6,843 nucleotides of DNA, from NCBI GenBank assembly GCA_903903935.1, contig CAIVAX010000390.1:1-6843 (forward strand), written 5' to 3'. The translations under genes and the position numbers were made by a program. Of this stretch, positions 5,408-6,843 are shown one piece after another. Origin of the DNA: an uncultured Hyphomicrobiales bacterium. Its GTDB lineage: Bacteria; Pseudomonadota; Alphaproteobacteria; Rhizobiales; Beijerinckiaceae. Every line of letters begins with the position of its first letter. The first letter of the stretch is position 1. Below the pieces are notes generated by a model that was not told the origin of the DNA, made no database searches, and was given only the letters and a program-made list of their open reading frames with translations.

Positions 5408-6490
5408 ATGACGCCCGATAAGACCAGTGCCCCCGTCTCAGCCAAAGGGGAGCGACCAGCCAACCATCCCAATGTCATGAATGGCCAAATTGGGGTGCTT
5501 TTGGTCAATCTGGGCACCCCTGATGCCACAGATTATTGGTCAATGCGGCGCTATTTGAAGGAATTTCTCTCCGACCGCCGGGTGATTGAGACTCCGCGGG
5601 TGATCTGGTGGTTCATCCTCAATCTGATCATTTTGACCATCCGGCCCGGGCGCTCGGGCAAGAAATATGAAACGATCTGGGATCATGAGCGCAATGAAAG
5701 CCCACTCAAAACCATTACCCGTCACCAAGCCGAAAAGCTTGAGCATAAGATCGCAGATGGCGTTTTGGGGCAGGGGAGCGATAAGATCAGGGTCGATTGG
5801 GCCATGCGCTATGGCAATCCCTCCATCTCCTCAAAGATCAAACATCTTCAAGAGCAAGGATGCGATCGTTTATTGATCGTGCCGCTCTATCCCCAATATG
5901 CCGCTGCCACCAGCGCCACAGTCTGTGACAAAACCTTTGAGGCTCTGACCTCTATGCGCTGGCAACCCAGTGTGCGCATTGCCCCGCCCTATTATGATGC
6001 CCCGGTCTATATTGAGGCTCTGGCGCAATCCGTGCGGTCGCATCTGGCGGAGCTGGATTTCGAGCCGGAGGTCATTTTGGCGTCCTTTCATGGCATTCCG
6101 CAGTCTTATTTCGATAAGGGCGACCCCTATTACTGCCATTGCGCCAAAACGACCCGTTTGCTCGCAAAGGCTTTGCAGCTCCCGCCTGATCGGCTGTTGA
6201 TGACCTTTCAATCGCGCTTTGGACCCGCCAAATGGCTGGAGCCCGCCACCGAGCCTGTTTTGCAGGATCTGGCCCGTCGCGGCATTCATAAAGTCGCGGT
6301 TCTCACTCCCGGCTTCTCGGCTGACTGCCTTGAAACAATTGAGGAAATTGGCGTTGAGGCGCGTGAGACTTTCCTGGAGGCCGGCGGCACGCATTACACC
6401 CGCATTGCCTGCCTGAATGATGGTTCTGAGGGGATGGATGTTCTGCTTGCCATTGTCGAGCGAGAAACCCGTGGTTGGCTTGAGTCGTGA
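5408..6490 (+). CDS. hemH: Ferrochelatase (protoheme ferro-lyase)
   Basis: Inserts Fe(II) into protoporphyrin IX, the last step of protoheme synthesis, at the inner face of the cytoplasmic membrane. The 360-aa protein from ATG 5408 is close to the 340-360 aa typical of alphaproteobacteria. Family signatures occur in order: VLLVNLGTP (31-39), YLKEFLSDRRV (49-59), AMRYGNPS (132-139), PLYPQYAAATSATV (159-172), SFHGIP (226-231) with catalytic His228, TFQSRFGPAKWLEP (266-279) and PGFSADCLETIEEIG (301-315) with catalytic Glu309. All active-site residues are intact. The first 25 or so residues are a polar, non-conserved extension. Cysteines at 152, 173, 243, 245 (YYCHC), 307 and 335 are of interest because some bacterial ferrochelatases, including that of Caulobacter, carry a [2Fe-2S] cluster; whether this one does is unknown. 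It has no co-directional heme-pathway neighbour here and is divergent from the nucleotidase gene, so it is probably transcribed alone. Confidence 0.97.
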   Translation: MTPDKTSAPVSAKGERPANHPNVMNGQIGVLLVNLGTPDATDYWSMRRYLKEFLSDRRVIETPRVIWWFILNLIILTIRPGRSGKKYETIWDHERNESPLKTITRHQAEKLEHKIADGVLGQGSDKIRVDWAMRYGNPSISSKIKHLQEQGCDRLLIVPLYPQYAAATSATVCDKTFEALTSMRWQPSVRIAPPYYDAPVYIEALAQSVRSHLAELDFEPEVILASFHGIPQSYFDKGDPYYCHCAKTTRLLAKALQLPPDRLLMTFQSRFGPAKWLEPATEPVLQDLARRGIHKVAVLTPGFSADCLETIEEIGVEARETFLEAGGTHYTRIACLNDGSEGMDVLLAIVERETRGWLES

Positions 6491-6683
6491 GTGCGTCCAA
6501 TTTGACGGGCTCCATCCATACAAAGTTTACAACTCTTTGGGTTTTCGAGAAAAAATAGGTGCACGGGCGATCAAAACTGATCTAATACTGAATTAGTCGC
6601 CGATAGAATTGTGGATTGATGATCAAAGTTGTTTTCAAGGGCGATGACGAACTAAACTGTGCCTCATGGCGGAATGACTTGCG
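6491..6683. other. Intergenic region downstream of hemH
   Basis: These 193 bases between hemH and the last gene are more A/T-rich than the coding regions. Weak structures include CAAAG/CTTTG (6521-6525/6535-6539), TTTTC-GA-GAAAA (6542-6553) and CTAAT/ATTAG (6582-6586/6592-6596). None forms a strong GC stem with a T-run, so I do not call a hemH terminator. TTGACG (6502-6507) and TTTACA (6526-6531) resemble -35 boxes but lack good -10 partners. The region probably contains the promoter of the gene at 6684, but I cannot place it. Confidence 0.4.
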
Positions 6684-6843
6684 ATGGGATTGAGCAAAGC
6701 GCGTTTGGCTTTTCAACACTGTCTCGATGGGGATTTGACCTGGTTTGGCGGCCCGGCGATCGATCCGCAGGACGCTGGCCAGATTCGTCTTGAACAAATC
6801 AATGCTATTTTGCGCTCAACTCCGCTGATGATGGCGGCAGATC
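6684..6843 (+). CDS. N-terminus of a probable GGDEF/EAL-type signalling protein (partial)
   Basis: The frame opens at ATG 6684-6686 and runs off the window after 53 codons. An in-frame TGA at 6675-6677 leaves no earlier start, and the upstream GGA (6671-6673) gives only a weak ribosome site. The visible part reads MGLSKARLAFQHCLDGDLTW, then a Gly-Pro-rich turn and AGQIRLEQINAILRSTPLMM. The R-x-E-Q-I-x-A-[IV]-L-R-x-[ST]-P-L-M-M pattern is one I associate with the segment just before the membrane helices of alphaproteobacterial diguanylate cyclase/phosphodiesterase proteins. No GGDEF or EAL motif lies inside the window, so the functional call is a recollection of family pattern and not proof. 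It is co-directional with hemH but 193 bases away. Confidence 0.6.
   Translation, partial: MGLSKARLAFQHCLDGDLTWFGGPAIDPQDAGQIRLEQINAILRSTPLMMAAD

Noticed and set aside
5870..6523. Long 217-codon open frame on the minus strand opposite hemH
   Set aside because: It lies antisense to the highly conserved ferrochelatase catalytic half, its translation resembles no family I know, and its composition fits an antisense shadow.
6521..6557. Possible intrinsic terminator after hemH (CAAAG/CTTTG then TTTT)
   Set aside because: The stem is only five A/T-rich base pairs with a nine-base loop, and GG separates it from a four-base T-run; too weak to call.
6567..6600. GCGA...TCGC with inner CTAAT/ATTAG as a structured RNA or operator
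   Set aside because: Short arms with an 11-base one-sided bulge; no known riboswitch or regulator site pattern was recognised.
6582..6797. 71-codon minus-strand frame across the hemH downstream gap
   Set aside because: It overlaps the N-terminal coding region of the plus-strand gene at 6684, and its product is low-complexity and basic without a recognisable pattern.
1..6843. Mobile element, prophage, CRISPR array, toxin-antitoxin or defence system
   Set aside because: Scanned both strands: no transposase, integrase, regularly spaced repeats, tRNA or paired small toxin/antitoxin genes. The genes are housekeeping types with uniform composition.

Overview
The window looks like chromosomal DNA of an alphaproteobacterium, most likely in the Hyphomicrobiales (Rhizobiales) or a close relative. 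This rests on protein family resemblance: a GAF-type PtsP that reads like rhizobial EI-Ntr, an alphaproteobacterial-style ferrochelatase with a CHC cysteine pair, a 5'-nucleotidase of a TNDIY type, and a palindrome that recalls a Rhizobiales dispersed repeat. Base composition is moderate and similar across all genes. I see no transposase, integrase, phage gene, tRNA, rRNA or CRISPR array.

Layout, left to right. Positions 1-114 hold the plus-strand 3' end of an unidentified gene, which converges on and overlaps the end of ptsP by 6 bases. Three minus-strand genes follow: ptsP (109-2397), a fumarylacetoacetate-hydrolase-family enzyme (2690-3541) and an exported 5'-nucleotidase-like metallophosphatase (3637-5169). 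They are transcribed in the order nucleotidase, FAH enzyme, ptsP. The two gaps (95 and 292 bases) each contain strong inverted repeats, so the three are probably separate transcripts or a leaky read-through unit. A 238-base divergent spacer (5170-5407) separates the nucleotidase from plus-strand hemH (5408-6490). It contains an 11-codon mini-ORF behind a near-perfect Shine-Dalgarno sequence and a TTGACA box. After a 193-base gap, a plus-strand gene starts at 6684 and runs off the window; its N-terminus resembles those preceding GGDEF/EAL domains.

The genes do not form one pathway: ptsP is regulatory phosphotransfer (nitrogen PTS), the FAH enzyme is central or aromatic catabolism with unknown substrate, the nucleotidase is periplasmic phosphate or nucleotide salvage, and hemH inserts iron into protoporphyrin IX. 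This is ordinary core chromosome, and I found no strong case for a new multi-gene system. The points most worth a second look are the Tyr that replaces a usual metal-ligand His in the nucleotidase, the mini-ORF upstream of hemH, and the hairpins between the minus-strand genes. No window stretch longer than 300 bases lacks a gene.
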